NCBI GenBank assembly: GCA_017541025.1
Contig: JAFXZY010000034.1
Location: 17,916-81,915 of the forward strand
DNA length: 64,000 bases
Direction: 5' to 3'
From: Bacteroidaceae bacterium
GTDB taxonomy: Bacteria > Bacteroidota > Bacteroidia > Bacteroidales > Bacteroidaceae
Made by a program: the position numbers and the translations under genes. Within the stretch, counting starts at the first letter, position 1. Each line of letters begins with the position of its first letter. A model generated the notes under the pieces. It saw only the letters and a program-made list of their open reading frames with translations. It had not been told where the DNA came from and searched no databases. Positions 25,168 through 33,258 of the stretch are shown here, piece by piece.

Positions 25168-26594
25168 ATCGAATCAACTTTCAGGGAATCCTCCTCCGGC
25201 AGTTCCACCTTATCCTGCCCGGAACGGAATCTGTAAAACTTATAGTAGAACTGCAGGGTCTCGTATAGCATGTGAGCCATCTTCTTGGCTCCTGCAGGCG
25301 TAAAGTGAACATAGTCGGAACCTGCCAGACCCGAGTTGACCCACTTTGTCATACTTCCTTTTCCGCCCATTACATCGTACATATTCCAGAAAGCGGCACC
25401 CGATTCGTTGGCTGCCTCCCTGAGCGTCTTTACCACCTCCGGTAAAACAGAGTAGGTCGTTATGGTGCCTGTACTGTCCACATTGGCCATATCCGAGGGG
25501 CCGATAAAGACAATCTTTGCCTCAGGCACCATCCGTCGGAACATGCTTATCATATTCTTCATGCGGTCCTTGTGAGCCGGCAGTTTGGCCTTACTCAGGT
25601 AGGGAACGCTGTTTCCTCCGTATTGCAGTAGGATGAGGCCTACATTCTCCCTGGCAAAGAAAGGACTCATAGATGCCCTGCTGATGTTCAGCAACTCAGG
25701 TCCCGAGCAGCCTCGCATTGGCAGGTTGTCCACACTGACGCCTCTCGAGCCGTCCAACTGAATACCCAGAATAGAAGCATGACCGTTTACCCTAATGGTA
25801 GCCGAGGAAGCTCCTCTGTCCAAATTGGCCGTATAGAAGTACATCTCGTCCACATTGGCTGTGTCCAGTTCGATAGTGTCTCCCTTGACCGTCAGGTTCA
25901 GGTCGGCAGCATTTTTTGTCAGTATGGTAACCTTATTAAACGAACAGGAATGCGAATAGTCCTTGCCGCCTCTTGCCGAAAGGGTGATAGTGGAACCCCA
26001 CACTTCTGTCCGCTTGGCCATAGGACCGTAGAAGTTATCGCTTCCGCGCAGGTCGGCAGGACCGAAAGCCATAAACTGCTCCGGTTCCCCCGAAATGGTC
26101 TGACCGGTGGTATAGGTGGGGACCGTCTGGAGGGCGGGGACAAGTCCCACGCCACAGCCGCCGAACTCCTCCTGGAATTCCTGTCGGAGGATGCCCGAGA
26201 TTCTGTCGCACTCAATCTGCGAGTCGCCATAATGCATAATGCGCATATGTCTGTTCCCTGCATTCTGCATCTTCTCGAAGAAAGCATCCAGATATGTCTC
26301 GTCGTCATCCGGAAGGTACAGACGGGCAGGATCTTTCTGGCAGTACACATTAAACTCCTCCATCTTCTCCGTCTTCAGTGCAGCCAGTCGTTGCTCCATA
26401 ATCTCCTCGGGCGAGAGTATGGCCACCGTATCTGTGTCTGCCGGCTCCTCGGGTACTGCCAACGCTTCCGTAAGCGCAGGGAATCGCAGCGTAGTATTGC
26501 CCATGCGGATGCCTCCCTGGGGGAAGAAAAGGCACAGCAGGGACAAACCTGCCAGCACACAGATGATAAAAAGCACTATATAACGGGGTTTCAT
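25164..26594 (-). CDS. SGNH-fold protein of the O-acetylation operon (first gene)
   Basis: A 476-residue protein with one N-terminal membrane anchor (IVLFIICVLAGLSLLCLFF). The Ser block is RIMHYGDSQIECDRI (about 118-132). LILLQYGGNSVPYL holds the Asn-type block, and SDYVHFTPAGAKKM the catalytic Asp/His. An extra beta-rich insert at about 190-290 separates the blocks. Its stop overlaps the next SGNH gene by four bases (ATGA). As the anchored member it may hold the acetyl-transfer complex at the membrane. The order SGNH-SGNH-MBOAT is typical of Bacteroidetes O-acetylation loci. Confidence 0.85.
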   Translation of the reverse strand: MKPRYIVLFIICVLAGLSLLCLFFPQGGIRMGNTTLRFPALTEALAVPEEPADTDTVAILSPEEIMEQRLAALKTEKMEEFNVYCQKDPARLYLPDDDETYLDAFFEKMQNAGNRHMRIMHYGDSQIECDRISGILRQEFQEEFGGCGVGLVPALQTVPTYTTGQTISGEPEQFMAFGPADLRGSDNFYGPMAKRTEVWGSTITLSARGGKDYSHSCSFNKVTILTKNAADLNLTVKGDTIELDTANVDEMYFYTANLDRGASSATIRVNGHASILGIQLDGSRGVSVDNLPMRGCSGPELLNISRASMSPFFARENVGLILLQYGGNSVPYLSKAKLPAHKDRMKNMISMFRRMVPEAKIVFIGPSDMANVDSTGTITTYSVLPEVVKTLREAANESGAAFWNMYDVMGGKGSMTKWVNSGLAGSDYVHFTPAGAKKMAHMLYETLQFYYKFYRFRSGQDKVELPEEDSLKVDSI

Positions 26595-26619
26595 ACCATT
26601 CTATCCTAACAAAACGGCG

Positions 26620-26651
26620 CAAAATTACGAAATAATATCCGAAAACCAAAA
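26620..26651 (-). promoter_or_regulatory. Promoter of the O-acetylation operon
   Basis: On the minus strand TTTTG (26647-26651) precedes TAATTTTG (26620-26627) by 19 bases. The adjacent 26652-26700 is an AACAATTAATAATGAACAATT word repeat. Confidence 0.6.
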
Positions 26652-26804
26652 TTCAAGAGTAACAATTAATAATGAACAATTAACAATTAATAATTCTAAC
26701 AACTCGTCAACTAAAAGTAACAATGTTCAACGAAAAAAACGTCAAATTATTTGGCTTTTAAAGGAAAAAAAACGAACTTGCACTCCGTAAAAGACATTGG
26801 GCCT

Positions 26805-27329
26805 ATGAAATGCAGTCTGTTTTTACCGTTATCGTTATCGTTGGCGTTATCGTTATCGTTCCCGTTATCGTTCCCGTTAACGTTATCGTCCGATTCCATA
26901 CCGGAGAAATCACCGAAAGTCCTCACCGGAAAAGCTTCGTGGTACAATGCTCACGGACGGTTTACTGCCAACGGCGAACGCTTCCACCGCGACAGCCTGA
27001 CATGCGCTCATCGCACGTTTCCCTTTGGCACTCGCCTCAGAGTAAAGAACATCAATAACGGACGCGAGGTTATTGTCCGCGTAACAGACAGGGGGCCCTT
27101 TGGCGGCAAGTACTGTATCGACCTCAGCATTGCTGCAGCCCGTATCCTGGGCATCGTCCGCCTGGGCTTTGCCGAGGTGGAGATTACCGAGTACGAAGAG
27201 ACCATCATTCCCCTGAAGGCCGGTCCCATAAAGATTCCCGGCATTCAGTTCGGTACCGTTAATCTGGAGCATGACTATACGCCCGAATGGAAGATAGAAC
27301 CCCTTCCACCCCTGAAACCCCTCGAATAA
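26805..27329 (+). CDS. rlpA: RlpA-like septal lytic transglycosylase with repeat-built signal peptide
   Basis: ATG at 26805 (MKCSLFLPLSLSL) gives 174 residues; an earlier in-frame start at 26751 would bury the signal peptide. The double-psi barrel domain covers about 42-135: TGKASWYNAHGRFTANGE, then VRVTDRGPFGGKYCIDLSIA with the catalytic Asp. RlpA cleaves naked glycan strands. There is no SPOR domain, as in many Bacteroidetes copies. Oddly, the hydrophobic core of the signal peptide (PLSLSLALSLSFPLSFPLTL) is encoded by about ten CGTTATCGTT-type 6-base repeats. It is likely followed by, but not clearly co-transcribed with, the GH43 gene 25 bases downstream. Confidence 0.85.
   Translation: MKCSLFLPLSLSLALSLSFPLSFPLTLSSDSIPEKSPKVLTGKASWYNAHGRFTANGERFHRDSLTCAHRTFPFGTRLRVKNINNGREVIVRVTDRGPFGGKYCIDLSIAAARILGIVRLGFAEVEITEYEETIIPLKAGPIKIPGIQFGTVNLEHDYTPEWKIEPLPPLKPLE
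26815..26891. repeat. GTTATC hexamer tandem repeat inside the rlpA signal sequence
   Basis: Imperfect six-base units (GTTATC, GTTGGC, GTTCCC, GTTAAC) run for about 77 bases in frame. Similar GTTATC runs occur at 52557-52585 and in the RND gene near 38221-38245. Confidence 0.75.
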
Positions 27330-27354
27330 TCCTGTCTGAAAGACAAAAATACAC

Positions 27355-29676
27355 ATGATGAAAAAAACAATGATTCCCGCAGTCTTGGTACTGCTCATGG
27401 CTTTGACTGCCAAAGCACAGAACCCCTTTGTACAAACTTGGTTTACCAGCGACCCTGCACCTATGGTTCATAATGGTCGCATGTATGTCTATACCGGCCA
27501 CGACGAGGACGGAGCCGATTTCTTCTGGATGCAGGAGTGGCGTGTCTATTCTACTGTGGATATGGTAAACTGGACTGATCACGGCTCTCCTCTGGCTCTG
27601 GAGAGTTTCTCGTGGGCCGATGACCGTGCCTGGGCAGCACAGACAGTAGAACGCGACGGAAAGTTCTACTGGTATATCTGTGCCCATAGCAAGATTTCCA
27701 ACGGTATGGCCATCGGCGTGGCTGTAAGCGACTCGCCAACCGGTCCTTTCAAGGATGCCATCGGAAAACCCCTCTTCGAAAACGGTTCGTGGGACCATAT
27801 CGACCCAACCGTCCTGATTGATAGCCTCACCCCTAACCCCTCTCCGAGAGAGAGGGGAACTTTAGGCGAAGGGAGTAAAAAAATCCAAGCGTGGATTATG
27901 TGGGGGAATCCGCAAGTCTATTATGCTAAGCTGAACGACGATATGATTTCCATCGACGGTGAGGTGAAAAAGTTGGATATGACGAAAGAAGCCTTCGGCG
28001 GCCCTATCATGAGCAAGCGCGAGAAGGGAAAGAAATATAAGGATTCCTATGTGGAAGGCCCCTGGCTCCGCAAGGTTGACAGTTCCAAGTTCAAGGTCCC
28101 AAGTTCCAAGGCCTATCAGTTGCTCTATGCTGCAGGCGGTGTGCCCGAACATATCAGCTACAGCACGGCTCCTCATCCTACGGGCCCCTGGACCTATGCC
28201 GGAGAGATTATGCCCCTGTGCGATACCAAGTCGTTCACCAACCATTGCGGTGTGGCCGACTACAAGGGACACTCTTATTTCTTCTACCACACGGGCAAGC
28301 TGCCCAAGGGCGGCGGCTTCGGCCGAAGCGTAGCTGTGGAGGAGTTCCAGTATAACCCGGACGGCAGCTTCCCCACCATTATGCCTACCGACGAGGGAGT
28401 GAAGCCCATCGCCGCTTTTAACCCCTATCAGAAGGTGCAGGCCGAGACGATGGCTTTCAGTCGCGGTGTAAAGACCGAGCAGAACGACGAAATCGGCGTT
28501 TATGTGTCTGATATCCATAACGGCGACTACATCAAACTGCAGAACGTGAAGTTCGACGGCAATACCCCCAAGCAGTTCTCTGCCCGAGTAGCCAGCGGTC
28601 TGCGCGGCGGACAGATTGAGGTACGCATCGACAGCCTGAAAGGAGCGTTGCTGGCTCGACTGGAAGTACCCGGCACCGGAGGTTGGGAGAAATGGCAGAC
28701 ACTCTCGGCCGACATAGAGAACCAAATGGTAAATGGCCAAATGGTAAATGGTAAATGTCATGATCTCTACCTCGTCTTCACAGGACGCAAAGGGCCGAAA
28801 CTCTTCAATTTCGACTGGTGGCAGATAGAGGGCGCACAGAAATCACTCGTTGTAGAGGATGGCGGCACCGGCAACTACAAGGCCATCATGAAGGAAGAGG
28901 CAAGCCTCGAAGCTCACACCGTCTTTGTGCCCCAGGACCTTTCGGCCTTCAACGAGAAGAACCCTCTTCCTGTTCTTGTCTGGGGCAACGGAGCCTGCAC
29001 CAACTCACCCTGGGAGCACTTCAAGTTCCTCAACGAGATAGCCTCTCATGGCTACCTTGTCTTGGCCACAGGTTACATTCCTATGGAAGAGAAACCTTAC
29101 CAGGGACCTATGTCAACTACCGAGCAGCAGATTCAGTCCATCGACTGGACCATTGCCCAGAATGCCGACCCTGCCTCTCTCTATTATAATAAGGTAGATG
29201 TTAAGAATATCTGTGTGGCTGGCATGTCATGTGGAGGTCTGCAATCGCTCTATAACTGTGCCGACCCTCGTATTACGTCCCTTATGATTTGTAACAGCGG
29301 TCTCTTTAAGAACAGCAACCGTAACCAAGCAGTGGGCGGTATGCCTATGCCCGATAAGTCTAAGCTGAAAGAAATTCATACGCCCATTATCTATATTCTG
29401 GGAGGCAAGGAGGATATTGCCTACGAGAATGGCATGGACGACTTCCACCTTATCAGTCATGTTCCTGCCTGTGCTGCCAACTTCCCTGTCGGACACGGTG
29501 GAACTTACCGTCAGCCCCATGGTGGAGAATTCTCTGTCGTTGCCCTGAACTGGCTCAACTGGCAGTTAAAAGGTGATAAGCAGTCGGCTCTGATGTTCAA
29601 GGGAAAGGATTGCCTGCTCTCCAAACGTCAAGGCTGGACAATCGAGAAGAATGCCAAATTCAGCAAACTAAAGTAA
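27355..29676 (+). CDS. GH43 glycosidase - CBM6 - esterase fusion
   Basis: A 773-residue exported protein (signal peptide ending LTAKAQ). The GH43 five-blade propeller covers about 23-345: FTSDPAPMVHNGRMYVYTGH (Asp base), GSWDHIDPTVL and YVEGPWL (Glu acid). A CBM6-like domain follows at about 360-495 (VQAETMAFSRG to FNFDWWQIEG). The C-terminal alpha/beta-hydrolase domain (about 500-770) has nucleophile elbow AGMSCGG and a late catalytic His region (GHGGTYRQPHGGE). The mix predicts arabinoxylan or pectin side-chain removal plus ester cleavage. Three word-like repeats are inserted in frame, near residues 158-178 (SLTPNPSPRERG), 241-252 and 457-468 (NQMVNGQMVNGK). Confidence 0.9.
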   Translation: MMKKTMIPAVLVLLMALTAKAQNPFVQTWFTSDPAPMVHNGRMYVYTGHDEDGADFFWMQEWRVYSTVDMVNWTDHGSPLALESFSWADDRAWAAQTVERDGKFYWYICAHSKISNGMAIGVAVSDSPTGPFKDAIGKPLFENGSWDHIDPTVLIDSLTPNPSPRERGTLGEGSKKIQAWIMWGNPQVYYAKLNDDMISIDGEVKKLDMTKEAFGGPIMSKREKGKKYKDSYVEGPWLRKVDSSKFKVPSSKAYQLLYAAGGVPEHISYSTAPHPTGPWTYAGEIMPLCDTKSFTNHCGVADYKGHSYFFYHTGKLPKGGGFGRSVAVEEFQYNPDGSFPTIMPTDEGVKPIAAFNPYQKVQAETMAFSRGVKTEQNDEIGVYVSDIHNGDYIKLQNVKFDGNTPKQFSARVASGLRGGQIEVRIDSLKGALLARLEVPGTGGWEKWQTLSADIENQMVNGQMVNGKCHDLYLVFTGRKGPKLFNFDWWQIEGAQKSLVVEDGGTGNYKAIMKEEASLEAHTVFVPQDLSAFNEKNPLPVLVWGNGACTNSPWEHFKFLNEIASHGYLVLATGYIPMEEKPYQGPMSTTEQQIQSIDWTIAQNADPASLYYNKVDVKNICVAGMSCGGLQSLYNCADPRITSLMICNSGLFKNSNRNQAVGGMPMPDKSKLKEIHTPIIYILGGKEDIAYENGMDDFHLISHVPACAANFPVGHGGTYRQPHGGEFSVVALNWLNWQLKGDKQSALMFKGKDCLLSKRQGWTIEKNAKFSKLK

Positions 29677-29680
29677 TAGC

Positions 29681-29714
29681 AAAAACTCCCACGTTGCGCT
29701 ACGCGGGAGTTTTA
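29681..29714. terminator. Bidirectional terminator, CTCCCACGTT family
   Basis: AAAACTCCC and GGGAGTTTT pair around a loop, with A-run before and T-run after. It separates the convergent GH43 and 29741-30901 genes. Relatives lie at 33156, 35707 and 37692. Confidence 0.8.
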
Positions 29715-29740
29715 TGCACTTTAATATTAACCTAAAACAA

Positions 29741-30901
29741 TTATTTCTTTTTATCTTTCGGCTTCATACCTTTCAGATATACCTTCTCGCCGTTAATCCA
29801 GCTTTTCAGTATTGGCCAATCGCTGGGAATCCACATATCACCCTTTGTGGTAAGGGAAAGAATAAAAAAGCCGTCATCGCTACAATAACTCCTGAGGCTA
29901 TAATTGTCATCATCACTATCATACCTGATTCCCTGCACTACCTCCCTGAGATTGTAGCGCGAATAGCCCTTGGAATAGTTGTAAATATATGGCTGCTCCG
30001 GGTGCTGGTTGACAAAGGCATAGGTAAGCGAATCGAGCTGCTTGTAAAGCGTCTCCGCTTCTGCCTCGTACTGGGCAGGAATAAAGTAGACAGTTCCCGT
30101 CGTAAGCCCTTGGCCTGTCGCATTTTTTCCATAAGAAGTAGTCTTGTGAGTCAGTCCGCCGTTTATCCCAACTTCGTCTTCATAGCCAACATCGTGCCGC
30201 CAATATACAGGATAAGTCTTTGCTCCTTTCAGGGACAGAAGGGGTTTAATTACGGGCTGGATAAGTGCTCGGAAAGCCTCGATGTCAAAGCTTTTCATGT
30301 CATTCTCCCACGTTAGGCCTGTTTCTATCTCATAGACATGTTCATAACTCCCCTTCCCAACGAAAAACTGCCCCTGGCTGTCGACGTTCTTGTCGAAATT
30401 AAAACTTGCCGCCTCCTGAGCACCCCAGAATTCCGCCCTATTAGATTTCTTTTCCTCATAAAGGTAAGGAACTCTGCCATCGGAACGGGCAAAAGCAAGT
30501 GCGTATTTTATGGTGTCGGTGCCATCCTTGTGATCCTCAAAGAGATAGCTTTTAGAGGATTCCTTACTGAGACGGGCAAAGGCAAGCCGGACAGAATCTA
30601 CTGCGTGCTCAAGATTCCGCCATCTCTTGGCGATAAATTCGTCATGATAGGCTTGGTACTGTTTTCTTTTTTCTTCGCTTAGGCCTTCATCGACGGGTAT
30701 TTTTTGCGTGGTTTCATAGAAGCCGGCCCGCCAGGAATGTCGAATATTAGTAGAACCTGCACAGTTGGTTTGTTGGTGGGAAACGCCAAAATCCAATTCT
30801 TCCAAATACTTCTCCAGCTGCTGAAGCTGCTTGTTGGATTCTTGGCTATACGCTGCGGCAGAAAATGTTGCCAGCAGGATGATTATAAATATTTTTTTCA
30901 T
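29741..30901 (-). CDS. Exported protein of unknown function in an ECF sigma operon
   Basis: A 386-residue protein with signal peptide MKKIFIIILLATFSAAAYSQ. The family is not recognised. A coiled-coil-like stretch (NKQLQQLEKYLEELDF) opens the mature protein. The centre is aromatic and charged (KTYPVYWRHDVGYEDEVGIN), and the end is lysine-rich (KGMKPKDKKK). No enzyme motif, lipobox or membrane segment is seen. It lies 2 bases after the anti-sigma-like gene and is the third gene of an ECF sigma operon, so it is probably a periplasmic effector or sensor partner of that system. Confidence 0.75.
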   Translation of the reverse strand: MKKIFIIILLATFSAAAYSQESNKQLQQLEKYLEELDFGVSHQQTNCAGSTNIRHSWRAGFYETTQKIPVDEGLSEEKRKQYQAYHDEFIAKRWRNLEHAVDSVRLAFARLSKESSKSYLFEDHKDGTDTIKYALAFARSDGRVPYLYEEKKSNRAEFWGAQEAASFNFDKNVDSQGQFFVGKGSYEHVYEIETGLTWENDMKSFDIEAFRALIQPVIKPLLSLKGAKTYPVYWRHDVGYEDEVGINGGLTHKTTSYGKNATGQGLTTGTVYFIPAQYEAEAETLYKQLDSLTYAFVNQHPEQPYIYNYSKGYSRYNLREVVQGIRYDSDDDNYSLRSYCSDDGFFILSLTTKGDMWIPSDWPILKSWINGEKVYLKGMKPKDKKK

Positions 30902-30903
30902 TG

Positions 30904-31542
30904 TTATTGAAGATTATCTTTACTATCTATTAATTGTGCTACTTCCTGACGCACCTGTTCGCCCCGCGAACGGATGTCCTGCATCTGTTGTGCTATAGCA
31001 AGGAACGGGTCCTTCATTTCAGGAAGAGCCCCTCTCCCGACCTCCCCCAAATGGGAGGAGTTAATTTCTGCTTCGGCCAGCATCGGCTCTTCTATTGGCT
31101 GTTGGCTCTTGAGCTTTGGCTGTTGGCTGTTGGCTGTTGGCCTTTGGCTCTCGACTCTTGGCTGTTGACTGCTGGCCGTTAGCTGCTCAGCCTTGACAGT
31201 TGTCTGTTGTTTCTCGACTCTTGGCTCTTGGCTGCTGGCTATCGGCTGTTGACTCTCGACCCTTGGCTCTTGACTGCTGGCTATTATCTCTTCCATAGCG
31301 AGGAGCGGTTGTTCCTCTGACGTTCTCGGTGGAGCAAGGAATATGGCAACGAATCCTGCCACACAGGCTGCAACGGCTAAGGGCCAGAGTCTTATTCGCT
31401 TGGAGGCTTTCTTTTGGGGCACCAGACTTTCAAAAAGCGCCTCGTCTCTTTCCAGTTCCTGAGCCGAAGGCAGCTCCCACGAATGCTGCTCCATGGGGTG
31501 ACGACCTTGCAGGTAATCCTCTATGATTTGTTTCTTATCCAT
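30904..31542 (-). CDS. Putative membrane anti-sigma protein with repeat-expanded periplasmic linker
   Basis: A 212-residue protein. The cytosolic N-terminus (1-48) has a short anti-sigma-like helix pair (MDKKQIIEDYLQGRHPMEQH). A membrane helix follows at 50-69 (LWPLAVAACVAGFVAIFLAP). Residues about 85-150 are tandem copies of SSQEPRVESQQPIA-like units, and about 158-176 (SSHLGEVGRGALPE) come from another repeat. A C-terminal helix (about 180-212) ends the protein. It overlaps the sigma gene by 8 bases, the usual arrangement of sigma and anti-sigma. Nearly half of the periplasmic part is repeat-derived, so its length may vary between strains. Confidence 0.7.
   Translation of the reverse strand: MDKKQIIEDYLQGRHPMEQHSWELPSAQELERDEALFESLVPQKKASKRIRLWPLAVAACVAGFVAIFLAPPRTSEEQPLLAMEEIIASSQEPRVESQQPIASSQEPRVEKQQTTVKAEQLTASSQQPRVESQRPTANSQQPKLKSQQPIEEPMLAEAEINSSHLGEVGRGALPEMKDPFLAIAQQMQDIRSRGEQVRQEVAQLIDSKDNLQ
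31075..31290. repeat. TTGGCTGTTGGCTCTTGAC-type repeats in the anti-sigma gene
   Basis: Many near-copies of 6-9 base words (GGCTGTT, GACTCTTGGCT, GCTGGC) repeat in one orientation for about 215 bases without breaking the frame. Confidence 0.8.
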
Positions 31543-32047
31543 CTATGTATCCTCCTTCTTTCAACAATTTGTAAATATGGCTTCTGGCGTGGCTGAGCAT
31601 TGTGCTTACCGACCGCATATTTATCTCTGTAATAGCCGAGATCTCTGCTGGTGACATTCCTGCTTCGGCAAACAGGCGCCACAGGCGTGCTTCGGACTTA
31701 ATTAGTGTACCGGCTGCCTTGCGAATAGCTTCCGAGAGTTCATCGCCTTCCATCGGTTGCCCGTTCTGCGTCATCGGATGCGTTACCTCCTGTGCCGAAC
31801 TGAGTGATGTGTGCGGTCTGCTCTGCTCTCTGCGCCAAGCATTTATACACTCATACTTAGCAACCCTTACGGTCAGTCTTTCGGCTTCTTCTGCCGAAGT
31901 TAATCCTTCCCATGCTTTCCACAGCCGGATGAGCGTCTCCTGCGCCACATCCTCGGCCTCTTCCTCGGAGGCAAAGAACGACTGGCCTATGGCCATTGCC
32001 TTTCCTCGCAATTGGGGTGCTAATCTTATGAACTCTTTCTGTTCCAT
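31535..32047 (-). CDS. ECF RNA polymerase sigma factor
   Basis: A 170-residue group 4 sigma factor. Region 2 is at about 10-75 (FFASEEEAEDVAQETLIRLW, then VAKYECINAWRRE). Region 4 is at about 112-165 (KSEARLWRLFAEAGMSPAEI, then TEINMRSVSTMLSHARSHIY). It is the first gene of the operon with the anti-sigma-like gene and the exported 386-residue protein. A weak TTG/TACGTT pair lies just upstream near 32055-32080. No TonB receptor is adjacent, unlike the other two sigma loci in this window. Confidence 0.9.
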   Translation of the reverse strand: MEQKEFIRLAPQLRGKAMAIGQSFFASEEEAEDVAQETLIRLWKAWEGLTSAEEAERLTVRVAKYECINAWRREQSRPHTSLSSAQEVTHPMTQNGQPMEGDELSEAIRKAAGTLIKSEARLWRLFAEAGMSPAEISAITEINMRSVSTMLSHARSHIYKLLKEGGYIDG

Positions 32048-32149
32048 ACACTTTAATAACGTAGCGGAAAGGACAATGTCAAGTAAAATTAAGGTTTTTT
32101 AACATTAAGGGCAAGCATGATGGCGTTGATGGCTTGCTTCATTGTATTA

Positions 32150-33037
32150 TTAATGTTTAATCCTGAAATAGTCAAGTAATGATTTGTATTGGTCTTGGGC
32201 AGTGAGGCAGGTGTCCGTCAGGAAACCATTGATGTGTCCCCACTCTTTCAGGCCACGATAATAGAACAGTTTGATATCATCGGTAATGATGAAGGGGACA
32301 ATACCGTTTGCCAGACATTCCTTGAACATCAGTAAGCGCCCTACGCGACCATTGCCGTCTTGGAACGGGTGAATCTGTTCAAAGCGCACATGAAAATTGA
32401 GGATGTCTTCCAGTTTCTTTCGCTTATTACGATTGTAGGAACTGAGTAAAGCCTTCATTTGCTGATGAACCTCTTTGGGTAGACAAGTTTCCTGACCTCC
32501 AACTTCATTTGGCAATCTTTTGTAGTTACCCACAGCGAACCAATCCTTTCGGCTGTCTGATGTTCCCGTTTTCAATAGCAGATGAAGTTGCTTGACAAGG
32601 ACTTCAGTCACAGGCTCCTCAGCATGGTCGATGATGTAGTCGATGCAGCGGAAGTGGTTCACTGTCTCAACAATATCATCTACATTCACCGTCTCATCCG
32701 TAATACCGATGGTGTTTGTCTCGAAAATATAGCGTGTCTGACCATGTGTCAACCGGCTACCCTCAATGTGGTTGGAGTTGTAGGTCAGGTCAATCTGTGT
32801 GCGATGATAGATGCCACCCTTTAGTCGAGAGTCTTTTTGTTCCCTCAGGGCAGTCAGCAGGGGCGACACCTTCTTTTTGGCGGCTCCACGCTGTGGAAGA
32901 GCAGCATCCACAGGGATATTCCATGTTTTACCTGTTAGGAAGGCTCCCTCTATCTTTCCACCCGCACAATAATTGCGGGCCGTGCGTTCCGAAATGCCGA
33001 ATTTCTCGGCAAAATGCATAACTGATATATACTCCAT
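32150..33037 (-). CDS. Class II Fic protein with N-terminal HTH
   Basis: A 295-residue Fic protein, an AMP- or related nucleotidyl-transferase. The core motif HPFQDGNGRVGR lies at 213-224 with catalytic H213. The inhibitory motif S-x-x-x-E-G (SNHIEG, 88-93) precedes it, which defines a class II, self-inhibited enzyme. Residues 1-45 form a MerR/excisionase-like helix-turn-helix (VMHFAEKFGISERTARNYCA). The protein thus may bind its own promoter, where a TTGCCG/CGGCAA palindrome overlaps the -33 box. It stands alone, with no separate antitoxin. A C-terminal copy of this gene survives at 36673-36748. Confidence 0.92.
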   Translation of the reverse strand: MEYISVMHFAEKFGISERTARNYCAGGKIEGAFLTGKTWNIPVDAALPQRGAAKKKVSPLLTALREQKDSRLKGGIYHRTQIDLTYNSNHIEGSRLTHGQTRYIFETNTIGITDETVNVDDIVETVNHFRCIDYIIDHAEEPVTEVLVKQLHLLLKTGTSDSRKDWFAVGNYKRLPNEVGGQETCLPKEVHQQMKALLSSYNRNKRKKLEDILNFHVRFEQIHPFQDGNGRVGRLLMFKECLANGIVPFIITDDIKLFYYRGLKEWGHINGFLTDTCLTAQDQYKSLLDYFRIKH

Positions 33038-33074
33038 TGTCTTCTATCGGCAAGATTTTGTTCTATTTCCACCG

Positions 33075-33105
33075 CAAATATATTCATTTTTGCCGATACC
33101 GGCAA
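33075..33105 (-). promoter_or_regulatory. fic promoter with overlapping palindromic operator
   Basis: On the minus strand TTG (33103-33105) is followed after 20 bases by TATATTTG (33075-33082). The palindrome TTGCCG-N4-CGGCAA spans 33090-33105 and covers the -33 box. A further half site, ATCGGCAAG, lies at 33046-33054 within the leader. Confidence 0.65.
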
Positions 33106-33155
33106 GTTTAAGGCAGATTTTCTGTCTTTAGCCGGTTTGTGTTGGGGGATTGAAC

Positions 33156-33187
33156 AAAAACTCCCACGTTTCTCAACGTAGGAACTT
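33156..33187 (-). terminator. Terminator of the BRO-like gene, CTCCCACGTT family
   Basis: On the minus strand ACGTT-GAGA-AACGT forms the stem top, extended by TCC/GGA with one mismatch, and GTTTTTG follows. It lies about 70 bases after the BRO-like stop. Confidence 0.65.
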
Positions 33188-33258
33188 GTTAGGTGTCAAT
33201 GTTTCTTTATTGTTAAATCTTATAAGTCTTGCGTTTTATGCCGTCTGGAGCTGGCATT

